A stretch of DNA of 64,000 nt from JBDHXE01 sp035445085 (lineage in GTDB: Bacteria > Bacteroidota > Ignavibacteria > Kapaibacteriales > UBA2268). Numbering within the stretch: the first letter of the stretch is position 1; every line of letters starts with the position of its first letter. The stretch covers positions 1-64,000 of the forward strand of contig DAOMQA010000010.1 in the NCBI GenBank assembly GCA_035445085.1, written 5' to 3'. Shown here piece by piece: positions 1-8,509 of this stretch. A program made the position numbers and the translations under genes. The notes under the pieces are model-generated. The model saw nothing but the letters and a program-made list of their open reading frames with translations. It was not told where the DNA came from and did no database searches.

Positions 1-12
1 TAATAATAACAT

Positions 13-47
13 AATACCCCAAGAGCAAATAGCTTTTGGGGTATTTT
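13..47 (+). terminator. Probable intrinsic terminator of a gene upstream of the window
   Basis: A 14-bp stem (13-26 paired with 32-45, one G-T pair) has a five-base loop and a GC-rich core of four C-G pairs, followed by TT. It lies about 100 bases past the stop of the minus-strand kinase gene, so it most likely ends a plus-strand gene outside the window. It could serve both strands. Confidence 0.6.
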
Positions 48-148
48 AGAATATAAATAAGGACTAAAGTATAAAAAATAGTAGGATATATAAAGTATTC
101 AGAAGCTAACTTTACTTAACATATTCCATCATAGGTTAAATGCTTGCT

Positions 149-3058
149 TTACTCCACAACTTTTATAGGTAATTGTATAAAAAATGTAGAGCCATGCCCT
201 TCCTCACTTTCTACCCAAATAATCCCTTTATTTTTTTCTACAAATTCTTTGCATAGCAATAAACCTAAACCAGTACTTGGTTCATCTTCAGTCCCTGGTC
301 TGGAAACCTTTTCATCTATTTTAAAAAGATTATCCTTAATTTTAGTTGGCATACCTATACCACTGTCTTTTACATGTATTAAAATTGTACTATTATCTTT
401 AAATTTGGAGCCAATTTCAATGCTTCCACCTCTTGGAGTAAACTTTAAAGAATTTGATAGTAAATTTCTAAACACTGTATTCATCATCGAAACATCTACG
501 TGAATGTTAGTATTTATATCAAGGTTATTCTTAATAACAATTTCTTTATTTCTGGCAACTTCGGATTGAATTTTAATATTTTGTTCTACTAAAAGATGCA
601 ATGAGACTTCTTCGGGGTTTGTTTCTATTATAGAACGCTGTATTCTTGACCATTGTAATAAATTATCTAATAATTTATATAAATTTGAAGCAGATTCTTG
701 TAAACTTTTGCCTAATTCTTTTAATTCATCTAAAGTAAACACCTCAATATCATTTGCAAATATTGCAGTAAGTCCTAAGAAACCAGAAAATGGAGATTTC
801 AAATCGTGAGCTATAATAGAAAAGAATTTATCTTTTTCTTGATTTGTTTTTTCTAATGCTGCTTTTGATTCACTTAACTCTTCAATAATAGAATTTTTTT
901 GGAACATATTAATTTCTAATTGCTCATTAGAAGAATATAATTCTTCTAATAATCTACTTTTTTCTTCCAGTGATTTTATCCTATCTTCTATATTTCTTGT
1001 GATTCCTACAATGCCTATTGGTTTGTTGTCAGTATCATACATTACTTTACTTAAAGATTCTGTCCAAATGGTTGTACCGTCTTTTTTAAATTGCTCATAC
1101 TCCATAAGAGATGACGCGCCTTTAACACCTGTTTTTATTTCTTCTATATTTTTAGCTAACCCATTGTAGAGTATATGAATTGTTCTAGGGCTTGCTACAT
1201 CGGTAATTTTTTGCAACATTACCTCATCTGGTGTAAAACCTCTTAAATTATAAACAGATGGGCTTATATAAGTTAATTTTAAATTATTGTCCATAGTCCA
1301 TATTACGTCATCGGAGTTATTAGCCAATAGCCTATAATTACGCTCACTTTCCTCAACTCTTTCTTGAGTTTTTAGTCTTTCTGTAATATCGATGAAAGAA
1401 ATAACGGCACCTACTCTTTGTCCATCTTTGATCATTGGATTGGACGATATTGCTGCCATAAATGAAGAACCGTCTTTTCTAAATAGTAATTCTCCGTCTA
1501 TTTTGAAACTTGTATCGGCACGCTTATTAAAAATACAATCTTGGAGTGCATATGTGCTCCCATCTGGGCGATATTTATGTATCAAATTATGCATCTGATT
1601 GCCAATACATTCGTCGCTATTGTAACCTATGATTTTGCAGGCGGCGTCATTTATAAAAGTACAATTACCTTCTAAATCTACTCCATATATACCTTGGTCG
1701 GTACCAGCTAAGATTAATTGCAGTTTATTTTCAGTAGCAATGACTTGCTCTTTTAATAATAAGCGTTCCTTATTTTTTCTATGGTTTAAATAGAAAAATA
1801 CTATTATTAGTATTAGCAAAATGAAAGCTGAAACCGCCATAATGATAATCAACCTAAGGTCTTGCTCCTTTTGCTTTAATTTTAGTTCATCAATTTGACG
1901 TTCTTGTTCTAAGGACTTAATATATTTATTTTTTTCATAAATACTAAAAATAATATCTACGTTACTTAACTTATTCAGCATGTCTAAATTATATAAGCTA
2001 TCCCTCATTGTAGCTGAAAGTTGATAATATTTTAAAGCAGCGTGGTCTTTGCCTAATTTTTTATAAGCCTCAGAATATGCGTCAAATAAGGACTTTAACT
2101 CTTCAAAATTCTTTGATTTATATAAAGTGGTATCTATTTGATCTAAAAAGCTAATTGCCGAATCTAATTTATTCATCTGTATTAAGGTTGAAGCATAATG
2201 AGCAGCGACCTCAATTGTAATATTAAATAGGTTAGTATTTTTTACTGAATTATAAGCATTATAATAATAAACACTAGCTTTTTTTATTTGCCCTCTTTCC
2301 TTAAAGATATTAGCAATACCATCGCCGACAATTATTTTACCTATATTATATTTAGCTTGGGTAAATAGCATATTTGCTTTTTGTAAAAGTTCCCAAGCTC
2401 TATTATAGTCCTTATCTTCAAAGTAGATTTTTGATAAATTAAAATAGCTAAGCCCACTACCAACCTTATTTCCCGTGCTATCAAACAAAACTAAAGACTT
2501 TTGTAATATATCTTTGGCTTTATCATAGCTTTTTATTCTTATATAGATATTAGAAATATTATAATAAGCTCTGCCAGTATTATCGGAACTATTTATAGAC
2601 TCGTATAATTTGATTGCTTCAAAGTAATGAGATATACTTTGGTCGTATAAATATAATAATTTGTATAGAATCCCCAATAAATTATGCACCTGTGCAGATT
2701 TTTCTATATTATTAAATTTTGTATAAATTGCTAAGGCTTTATAAAGATTTTCGTTTGATTCTAAATACTTTTGTTGATTTTTTAGACTTAGTGCTAATAA
2801 TTCGTAGTAATAAGCAAGTCCCAGCTCAAAATTATTATTTTCAGAGTATTGCTTGATTGAATCGCAATAGTTGCTAACTTCAGGTTTATTTTGTTTGTAT
2901 AGTTCATAACCACTATCAAAGAATAACTTTACTTTTGCAAGGTGAATACTATCCCTACTATTTTTTACAATTTTGCTTGAATGAGATTCCGCTTTATTAT
3001 TAGCATAACAAACCACAGAAATAAAATTAAGGACAAAAACTATTACTATAAACTTCAT
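149..3058 (-). CDS. TPR-PAS-PAS sensor histidine kinase
   Basis: Membrane sensor kinase of 969 residues. A signal peptide (about residues 1-19) is followed by a periplasmic region of tetratricopeptide-like helical repeats (about 60-370), one transmembrane segment (about 401-425), two PAS domains (about 440-560 and 570-690), a coiled coil, then HisKA and HATPase domains. The phosphoacceptor sits in the H-box IIAHDLKSP (His about 750). The N-box NLLSNSLKF, the G1 box DSGIGM and the G2 region TGLGL are all present, so the kinase looks active. There is no receiver domain and no adjacent response regulator, so it is an orphan whose partner is unknown. A Bacteroidota -7 hexamer-like match TATATTTG lies on the minus strand at 3094-3101 without a clear -33 element. 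Confidence 0.93.
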   Translation of the reverse strand: MKFIVIVFVLNFISVVCYANNKAESHSSKIVKNSRDSIHLAKVKLFFDSGYELYKQNKPEVSNYCDSIKQYSENNNFELGLAYYYELLALSLKNQQKYLESNENLYKALAIYTKFNNIEKSAQVHNLLGILYKLLYLYDQSISHYFEAIKLYESINSSDNTGRAYYNISNIYIRIKSYDKAKDILQKSLVLFDSTGNKVGSGLSYFNLSKIYFEDKDYNRAWELLQKANMLFTQAKYNIGKIIVGDGIANIFKERGQIKKASVYYYNAYNSVKNTNLFNITIEVAAHYASTLIQMNKLDSAISFLDQIDTTLYKSKNFEELKSLFDAYSEAYKKLGKDHAALKYYQLSATMRDSLYNLDMLNKLSNVDIIFSIYEKNKYIKSLEQERQIDELKLKQKEQDLRLIIIMAVSAFILLILIIVFFYLNHRKNKERLLLKEQVIATENKLQLILAGTDQGIYGVDLEGNCTFINDAACKIIGYNSDECIGNQMHNLIHKYRPDGSTYALQDCIFNKRADTSFKIDGELLFRKDGSSFMAAISSNPMIKDGQRVGAVISFIDITERLKTQERVEESERNYRLLANNSDDVIWTMDNNLKLTYISPSVYNLRGFTPDEVMLQKITDVASPRTIHILYNGLAKNIEEIKTGVKGASSLMEYEQFKKDGTTIWTESLSKVMYDTDNKPIGIVGITRNIEDRIKSLEEKSRLLEELYSSNEQLEINMFQKNSIIEELSESKAALEKTNQEKDKFFSIIAHDLKSPFSGFLGLTAIFANDIEVFTLDELKELGKSLQESASNLYKLLDNLLQWSRIQRSIIETNPEEVSLHLLVEQNIKIQSEVARNKEIVIKNNLDINTNIHVDVSMMNTVFRNLLSNSLKFTPRGGSIEIGSKFKDNSTILIHVKDSGIGMPTKIKDNLFKIDEKVSRPGTEDEPSTGLGLLLCKEFVEKNKGIIWVESEEGHGSTFFIQLPIKVVE

Positions 3059-3226
3059 AATATAAATTTACTTACTTACTTCTCAAACTTTTACAAATAT
3101 AGAAATTGCAATAATAATATATTAATTAATTTTAGTAACTATTTAAAATATAAATAAATGATGTGGACTTTTTTACTACTTATAAAAGTTTGGAACAATA
3201 GTGATTGATAAAATTTGTTTGTAATA

Positions 3227-3577
3227 TTATTTGACCTTTTCTATCCATTTTTTCCATATTTCTGGAGTATTGCCCAACGCTGATTCATTAGCTAAGCGGG
3301 TTATTGGAGTTTTAAATAATAGTGGATCTTTGAGTAGTTCTTGTTCCAAGTCGTATACCATATATTGCAATTTCCTATTTTTAAACTGCTTACCGTCAAT
3401 ATCTATTAGATCACTTAGTGGTATACTTCTTGTAATACTATTTAACTCTCCTTTACTTATCTCCTTTTCGTTCAAATCAATAAACTGCACTTTTATGCCT
3501 CGTTCTTTAAAGAAGCGTATTGCTTTATTGGTATCACTACATTTTTTTGTACCAAAGATCTGTATCATCGATGCCAT
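3227..3577 (-). CDS. ArsC/Spx/YffB-family thioredoxin-fold protein
   Basis: A 116-residue protein of the ArsC family (arsenate reductase/Spx/YffB fold). The N-terminus IQIFGTKKCSDTNKA gives the first beta strand and the family cysteine (Cys13). The second cysteine of the Spx CXXC motif is absent (CSDT), which argues against a redox-switched Spx. The later P-I-T-R-L segment supplies the conserved arginine region. YffB-like proteins are mostly of unknown function, and arsenate reductase activity cannot be assumed because no ars genes are nearby. Met4 is an alternative start. The gene stands alone, divergent from isocitrate dehydrogenase. Confidence 0.85.
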   Translation of the reverse strand: MASMIQIFGTKKCSDTNKAIRFFKERGIKVQFIDLNEKEISKGELNSITRSIPLSDLIDIDGKQFKNRKLQYMVYDLEQELLKDPLLFKTPITRLANESALGNTPEIWKKWIEKVK

Positions 3578-3832
3578 AATTTTATAAAATAATTTTTAAA
3601 AAGAATATAAGTCGATTGTTATTAACTTGTGTTTTAATATTATTAGAATTATATTTAAAGAGCTGCATAAGTAAATTGAGTATATCTTATCAATGTAAAA
3701 CATAATTTTTTATTACCTTTATAAAGGTACGATGTTGGTTACATTTTGCTATAAATAAAAAAAATGTTATTTTAAAAGTCTTTTTAACAACAATATTATA
3801 TTTTAATTTATTAGAATTATAGGGATTTTTAA

Positions 3833-6061
3833 ATGTTTGAACATAAAATAATATGGACGAAAGTTGATGAAGCTCCTGAGCTTGCTTCACATTGTTTACT
3901 GCCAATAATAAAGAGTTTTACAAAAGGGACGGGGGTTGAAATTGAAAGCAAAGATATATCTTTAGCAGCTAGGATTTTAGCTAATTTTCCTGATAATCTT
4001 CAAGATGAGCAAAAAATCCCAGATTCGCTTGCTGAACTTGGTGAATTAGCAAAAACTCCATATGCAAATATCATTAAATTACCGAATATTAGCGCTTCAG
4101 TTCCACAGCTCCAAGCTGCCATTAAAGAATTAAAAGATCAGGGCTTTAATATACCAAACTACCCAGAAGACCCACAAAGTCCAGAAGACAAAAGAATTCA
4201 AGATAGATACTCTAAAGTATTAGGCTCTGCCGTTAATCCAGTTCTTAGGGAAGGAAACTCAGATAGACGTCCATCATTATCAGTAAAGAAATTTGCACAG
4301 AAGTACCCTCATAAAATGATGAAAGAATGGCCTAAAAGTGGTTCAAAAGCACGTGTAGCGTATATGCAGGAAAATGATTTCTATGGTTCTGAGACTTCGC
4401 ACACGATGCAAGCTGCAGGTACCGTAAATATTGAATTTGTATATAAGCAAGATGTGAAAAAAATCCTCAAAACGGGTATTAAACTATTAAAAGGGGAAAT
4501 TATTGACTCGGCTGTAATGAACGTTAAATCATTAGAGGAGTTTTATAAAACAGAATTTGATAAGGCAAAATCTGAAGGGACTTTAATTTCATTGCACTTA
4601 AAAGCTACAATGATGAAAGTATCAGATCCTATTATGTTTGGGCATGCTGTTTATGTATACTTTAAGGATGTATTAGATAAATATGCAGAGCAATTGAAGG
4701 AAGTTGGAGCGAATGTAAATTTTGGTTTAGCAGACGTGTTAGATAAACTTAAAAAACTACCTGACGAGACCAGAATGAATATTGAAAAAGAAATAAATGA
4801 CGTATATACTAAAAATGCTGACTTGGCTATGGTAGATTCAAGATACGGTATTACTAATTTACATGTCCCTAACAACGTGATAATTGATGCTTCTATGCCT
4901 AATATTATCCGTGATGGTGGGAAAATGTGGAACAAAGATGACAAACTACAAGATACAGTTGCGATTATTCCTGATAGGTGCTATGCGACTATGTATGAAG
5001 TAATTTTAGAAGATGCTAAAAAGAATGGTCAATTTGACCCTGCAACTATGGGTAGTGTTGCCAATGTTGGTTTAATGGCTCAAAAAGCCGAAGAATATGG
5101 CTCGCACGATAAGACTTTCCAAGCATGTGATGATGGGCAAATAAATATAGTAGATGAAAATGGAGTGATACTCTTATCTCAAAAGGTTTCAGAAGGCGAT
5201 ATTTTTAGAATGTGCCAAACTAAAGACGAACCTATAAAAGACTGGGTAAAATTAGCTGTAAATAGAGCTAAAGCTTCTTCTTCGCCAGCTATATTTTGGT
5301 TAGATGAAAATAGATCGCACGATAGGGAATTAATAGTTAAAGTAAAGCAATATTTAGATGAATTGGATACAAACGGATTAGAAATTCAAATTTTAGCTCC
5401 AGAAAAGGCTATGATGTATACTCTAGAGCGTGTACGCCAAGGACTAAATACTATATCTGTTACTGGAAATGTGTTAAGAGATTATTTAACCGATTTATTC
5501 CCGATATTAGAACTTGGGACAAGTGCAAGAATGCTCTCTATTGTGCCACTTTTAAATGGGGGAGGCTTGTTTGAAACTGGTGCAGGCGGTTCTGCTCCCA
5601 AGCATGTACAACAATTTTTACAAGAGAACCATCTAAGGTGGGATTCCTTAGGCGAATATTGTGCCTTGGTGCCATCTTTAGAGTTGTTGGCTGAAAAGAC
5701 TGCTAATAACAAGGCTAAGATATTAGCTGAGGCATTAGATGCGGCTATTGGTATATATTTAGAAAATGGAAAGTCTCCATCAAGAAAAGTAAAAGAAATA
5801 GATAATAGAGCAAGCTCTTTTTATTTAGCTTTATACTGGGCTCAATCGTTAGCTACTCAAGATAAAGACACAACTATAAGTGATAGATTTACGAAAATTG
5901 CAGATGCCCTATTAGAAAATGAGAAATCTATATTAGAAGAGCATATTAATTGCCAAGGCGCCCCAGTAAATATCGGTGGTTACTATCATTCTGACCAACA
6001 ATTAACAAAGAAGGCAATGAGACCGAGTCAAGTATTAAATGAAATTATTGATAATCTATAA
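3833..6061 (+). CDS. icd: Isocitrate dehydrogenase, NADP-dependent, monomeric type
   Basis: Catalyses oxidative decarboxylation of isocitrate to 2-oxoglutarate with NADP in the cytosolic TCA cycle. At 742 residues it has the length of the monomeric IDH family (Azotobacter/Corynebacterium type), unrelated in sequence length and fold arrangement to the homodimeric 45-kDa enzymes. The substrate-binding segment LREGNSDRR (Ser143, Arg145/146), the following VKKFAQKYPHKM and the stretch SHTMQAAG are all characteristic. The gene is monocistronic: a divergent gene precedes it and a strong terminator follows at 6085-6120. The start ATG has a weak AGGGA about seven bases upstream. Nothing suggests recent transfer; base composition matches its neighbours. 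Confidence 0.97.
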   Translation: MFEHKIIWTKVDEAPELASHCLLPIIKSFTKGTGVEIESKDISLAARILANFPDNLQDEQKIPDSLAELGELAKTPYANIIKLPNISASVPQLQAAIKELKDQGFNIPNYPEDPQSPEDKRIQDRYSKVLGSAVNPVLREGNSDRRPSLSVKKFAQKYPHKMMKEWPKSGSKARVAYMQENDFYGSETSHTMQAAGTVNIEFVYKQDVKKILKTGIKLLKGEIIDSAVMNVKSLEEFYKTEFDKAKSEGTLISLHLKATMMKVSDPIMFGHAVYVYFKDVLDKYAEQLKEVGANVNFGLADVLDKLKKLPDETRMNIEKEINDVYTKNADLAMVDSRYGITNLHVPNNVIIDASMPNIIRDGGKMWNKDDKLQDTVAIIPDRCYATMYEVILEDAKKNGQFDPATMGSVANVGLMAQKAEEYGSHDKTFQACDDGQINIVDENGVILLSQKVSEGDIFRMCQTKDEPIKDWVKLAVNRAKASSSPAIFWLDENRSHDRELIVKVKQYLDELDTNGLEIQILAPEKAMMYTLERVRQGLNTISVTGNVLRDYLTDLFPILELGTSARMLSIVPLLNGGGLFETGAGGSAPKHVQQFLQENHLRWDSLGEYCALVPSLELLAEKTANNKAKILAEALDAAIGIYLENGKSPSRKVKEIDNRASSFYLALYWAQSLATQDKDTTISDRFTKIADALLENEKSILEEHINCQGAPVNIGGYYHSDQQLTKKAMRPSQVLNEIIDNL

Positions 6062-6084
6062 TTTATTATCAGCTATTTTTTACG

Positions 6085-6123
6085 AACTCCCTTTTAGTAG
6101 TCTACTGCTTTAAGGGAGTTTTT
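6085..6123 (+). terminator. Intrinsic terminator of icd
   Basis: AACTCCCTT (6085-6093) pairs perfectly with AAGGGAGTT (6112-6120), and the hairpin is followed by a short T run. It sits 24 bases after the icd stop codon. Confidence 0.8.
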
Positions 6124-6178
6124 AGTTGCACACTTTACTTTTATTACAAGCAGAGTATTGTTTAATTTACATAAATTA

Positions 6179-6268
6179 TGGATAGATGATTACAGGGGGC
6201 ATAACTAATGATTAGTACTACTTATGTGAGATACAGTTAGCTATAATAGCTCTGGAATACTCTATCCA
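6179..6268. other. Unexplained segment able to form a multi-branched fold
   Basis: The stretch between the icd terminator and the tRNA-Pro terminator holds no ORF. An 8-bp perfect stem (6179-6186 with 6261-6268) encloses two smaller hairpins: CATAA/TTATG (6200-6204 with 6222-6226), and CAG-tt-AGCTA pairing with TAGCT-CTG (6234-6254). On the plus strand it would be followed by the hairpin at 6280-6302. No convincing promoter was seen. It may be a small RNA or chance pairing in AT-rich DNA. Confidence 0.25.
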
Positions 6269-6279
6269 CTAAAAACTAA

Positions 6280-6302
6280 AAAGCCCGATTAAATCGGGCT
6301 TT
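6280..6302 (-). terminator. Terminator of tRNA-Pro (possibly bidirectional)
   Basis: AAAGCCCGAT and ATCGGGCTTT form a 10-bp perfect stem with a TAA loop. On the minus strand it lies directly after tRNA-Pro and is followed by a T-rich run. Confidence 0.75.
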
Positions 6303-6310
6303 CAAACTTG

Positions 6311-6385
6311 TCGGGGTGGAGGGATTCGAACCCCCGACCCCCTGGTCCCAAACCAGGTGCGCTAGCCGGGCTGCGCTACACCCCG
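6311..6385 (-). tRNA. tRNA-Pro(UGG)
   Basis: The reverse complement folds as a cloverleaf. The acceptor stem is CGGGGTG/CACCCCG with discriminator A. The D arm contains TAGCGCAGCCCGGCTAGCGC, the anticodon stem CCTGG/CCAGG carries loop TTTGGGA (anticodon UGG), and the T loop is GGTTCGAAT. The CCA end is not encoded. A Bacteroidota-type promoter lies just upstream (6400-6430). Confidence 0.97.
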
Positions 6386-6399
6386 TCGAAGTGAGATTA

Positions 6400-6430
6400 C
6401 AAAAGTAAGTATATTCTGGATAATATCAAA
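6400..6430 (-). promoter_or_regulatory. Bacteroidota-type promoter of tRNA-Pro
   Basis: Read on the minus strand, TTTG (6427-6430) is followed after 19 bases by TACTTTTG (6400-6407). This matches the TTTG / TAnnTTTG consensus of the Bacteroidota primary sigma factor. The -7 element is the same octamer as at tRNA-Arg and the SRP RNA. Confidence 0.85.
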
Positions 6431-6441
6431 ATTATTTTTTA

Positions 6442-6825
6442 TTAAATTGAATATTTTTTATGTTCTACACTTAAATGATTTGATAGCCAACTCTTGATAG
6501 CAGCTAAAAAATCATATTCTTTACTATTATCGCCACTTTGAAAACTATCTCGGAAATCAGAAATTAAAGTATAGAAATTGCGATTAGAGTTCCTTTGCAA
6601 TTCTAAGCCATTATAATTTAATTCCTCCATAAGCTTTTCTTCTGTATTGTTGTGAATTTTAGTATAAAATACTAAATCATCCAAAGCATTATTAGTTTCA
6701 GCTTTATCAGCCTTATTTTCGAATGATTCACAAAGAGTATTCATTAGCTTAATTAGTTTTTTATGTTGGTTATCAACGTTATCGTCTCCTAACTCAAAGT
6801 TGGATTGCCATTCTAAATTACACAT
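6442..6825 (-). CDS. Bacteriohemerythrin-like protein lacking three iron ligands
   Basis: A 127-residue four-helix hemerythrin-fold protein, collinear without gaps with the neighbouring 127-residue paralogue encoded at 6991-7374. Hemerythrins bind O2 at a di-iron site held by five His, one Glu and one Asp. Aligned with the paralogue, His21, His58, Glu62 and His117 are kept. The HxxxH pair is replaced by Gln77 and Asn81, and the Asp ligand at 122 is His. A normal di-iron centre is therefore unlikely; a mononuclear or other metal site, or a metal-free role, is possible. The reading frame is intact and still has the hemerythrin start motif VDNQHKKL, so this is not simple decay. It is separated from the paralogue by 165 non-coding bases. 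Confidence 0.88.
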   Translation of the reverse strand: MCNLEWQSNFELGDDNVDNQHKKLIKLMNTLCESFENKADKAETNNALDDLVFYTKIHNNTEEKLMEELNYNGLELQRNSNRNFYTLISDFRDSFQSGDNSKEYDFLAAIKSWLSNHLSVEHKKYSI

Positions 6826-6990
6826 ATGCCGTATATATTATTTAAAGTAAGTATAAAAGTGCTTTTAACAAGGGTGTAAGAATAATATTGGATTTGTTGT
6901 TACTAAAGTTATAAGTAAGTTTAATATTATAATCAGACAAAATACTTATTTAAAATAATAAACTTACTTATAGGCTAAATGTCAAATTAA

Positions 6991-7374
6991 TTAATAAGTA
7001 TATTTTTTGTCTTCAACTAAAATATGGTCAGCTAACCAATTTTTGAGCAATTCTAATAAATCAGCACCTACATTGGCATTCCCGCTTAGAAAATCTTCTT
7101 TAAATTGTACTATCTGATTTGTAAATTTATGATGTATTTCTCGATGCTCTGCTAATCCTTGATAGCCTAAATCTTCCATATACTTTTCCTCATTATTAAA
7201 ATGTATCTTAGTATAAAAAATTAGCTCTTCGATAATATTACCCAAAACGCTTTTTTCAGCATTGCTTTGGTGTGCATCATGCAAATCATTGATTAAGCGG
7301 GCTAACTTTTTATGCTGATTATCGACTTCTGTAACACCCAACTCATAAGCTGGTCCCCATTGAAATAAACTCAT
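6991..7374 (-). CDS. Bacteriohemerythrin
   Basis: A 127-residue cytosolic O2-binding four-helix protein. All seven di-iron ligands are visible: His21 (VDNQHKK), His58 and Glu62 (IHFNNEEK), His77 and His81 (EHREIHHKF), His117 and Asp122 (DHILVEDK). Known roles of the family are O2 storage, delivery or sensing. It lies 20 bases downstream of the CBS-domain membrane protein gene and is probably cotranscribed with it. A degenerate paralogue follows. Confidence 0.95.
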   Translation of the reverse strand: MSLFQWGPAYELGVTEVDNQHKKLARLINDLHDAHQSNAEKSVLGNIIEELIFYTKIHFNNEEKYMEDLGYQGLAEHREIHHKFTNQIVQFKEDFLSGNANVGADLLELLKNWLADHILVEDKKYTY

Positions 7375-7394
7375 TTATTAAATCCTTATATAAA

Positions 7395-8420
7395 TTATGA
7401 AATTGACGCAATACGGCTATCACGTCGTTGTTTTGCTAATTGCCTTAAATCTGCAACCTTATCGGCCTCGTCTAAAATTTCTGTGCCTAAGATTGTTTCT
7501 AATACATCTTCCATTGTTATCAACCCCTCAACACCTCCATATTCATCTACAACTATAAATAGATGCTGCCTTCTATTCAAAAATCGTTCCAAAGCAATAT
7601 CTAATCTTGCATTTTCTGGTATAAAATATACTTCTCTACAAAAATCTCTTAAAGTCATATTGTTTTTTCCATTTAAGGCAGCAAGTAGTATATCCCGCGA
7701 CATTACATAACCTAAGATACCATCATCTATACTTTCACCTTCCCATATAGGAAATCTTGAATACATTTGCAGTTCTGGTATTTTGATTACATCATTGATC
7801 AATTTATCTGCTTCGCATGAAAATATTACCGTCCTTGGTGTCATTACATCGATTACTAACACCTCGCTAAAATTCATTATGTTTTTAAGAATTCTATATT
7901 CACCCAAATCAATTGCACCCTCTTCGTGGGCTGTTTCTACCAGCTCACTTATTTCATCTCTACTTTCTTCCGCTTCTTTAGCACCTTCTATAAACTTTCT
8001 TAGTGGATTTAATATACTATAAATTGGCAAAAATATTAAATAGAATAATCGCATTAACCAATGAAACCTTATTGCTAATTCATCAGATTTCCTTATACCA
8101 TAAGATTTGAGAATGGTTCGTAAAACCAAATATAATATAATTGTTAATATTAGATAAATTTCGCCCAAGTGAATATTGTATATGTTTAGATAACTATGTA
8201 GGCAAATCAATGAAATTGAAATAAAAGCTAATTCTAATAAATTGAAACCATTATAGTCGTAATCAAATTCTACTTTTAATTTTCTAAGAAATTTAGCGGA
8301 ACTATAATCTGCTTCAATAATATCAAGAATCTTTTCTTGACTTAAATAACTTATTATCCCAACTTGAAAAGCAGAAAGTAGGGACATAATATAAAATAGC
8401 ACAAATAAAGAAATTTCCAT
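7395..8420 (-). CDS. CNNM/HlyC-CorC-like membrane protein with CBS pair
   Basis: A 341-residue protein. An N-terminal DUF21-like membrane domain has about four hydrophobic segments (residues 1-26, about 55-75, 82-102 and 125-142). It is followed by a cytosolic pair of CBS domains (about 190-320). The motifs DVMTPRTVIF and VDEYGGVEGLITMEDVLE are typical of the family. Members are linked to Mg/Co efflux or tolerance. The C-terminal transporter-associated (CorC_HlyC) domain found in longer relatives is missing; the protein ends about 20 residues after the CBS pair. It is first in a probable operon with the two hemerythrin genes. Confidence 0.9.
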   Translation of the reverse strand: MEISLFVLFYIMSLLSAFQVGIISYLSQEKILDIIEADYSSAKFLRKLKVEFDYDYNGFNLLELAFISISLICLHSYLNIYNIHLGEIYLILTIILYLVLRTILKSYGIRKSDELAIRFHWLMRLFYLIFLPIYSILNPLRKFIEGAKEAEESRDEISELVETAHEEGAIDLGEYRILKNIMNFSEVLVIDVMTPRTVIFSCEADKLINDVIKIPELQMYSRFPIWEGESIDDGILGYVMSRDILLAALNGKNNMTLRDFCREVYFIPENARLDIALERFLNRRQHLFIVVDEYGGVEGLITMEDVLETILGTEILDEADKVADLRQLAKQRRDSRIASIS

Positions 8421-8509
8421 TAATAAGGAAACACACCACCAATTAGTCTTACAATATTACTATAAAAATAACAAATAATTTCTAAAATTCAAAATACTAA
8501 GAGTGAATA

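Noticed and set aside
144..503. 119-residue plus-strand ORF opposite the sensor kinase
   Set aside because: It lies wholly inside the HATPase region of a clear kinase on the other strand and shows no family features.
3227..3577. Functional arsenate reductase
   Set aside because: The ArsC fold is shared by YffB and Spx proteins, and no arsenic genes are adjacent.
3690..3905. 71-residue minus-strand ORF before icd
   Set aside because: It overlaps the start of icd and its promoter region, and has no recognisable domain.
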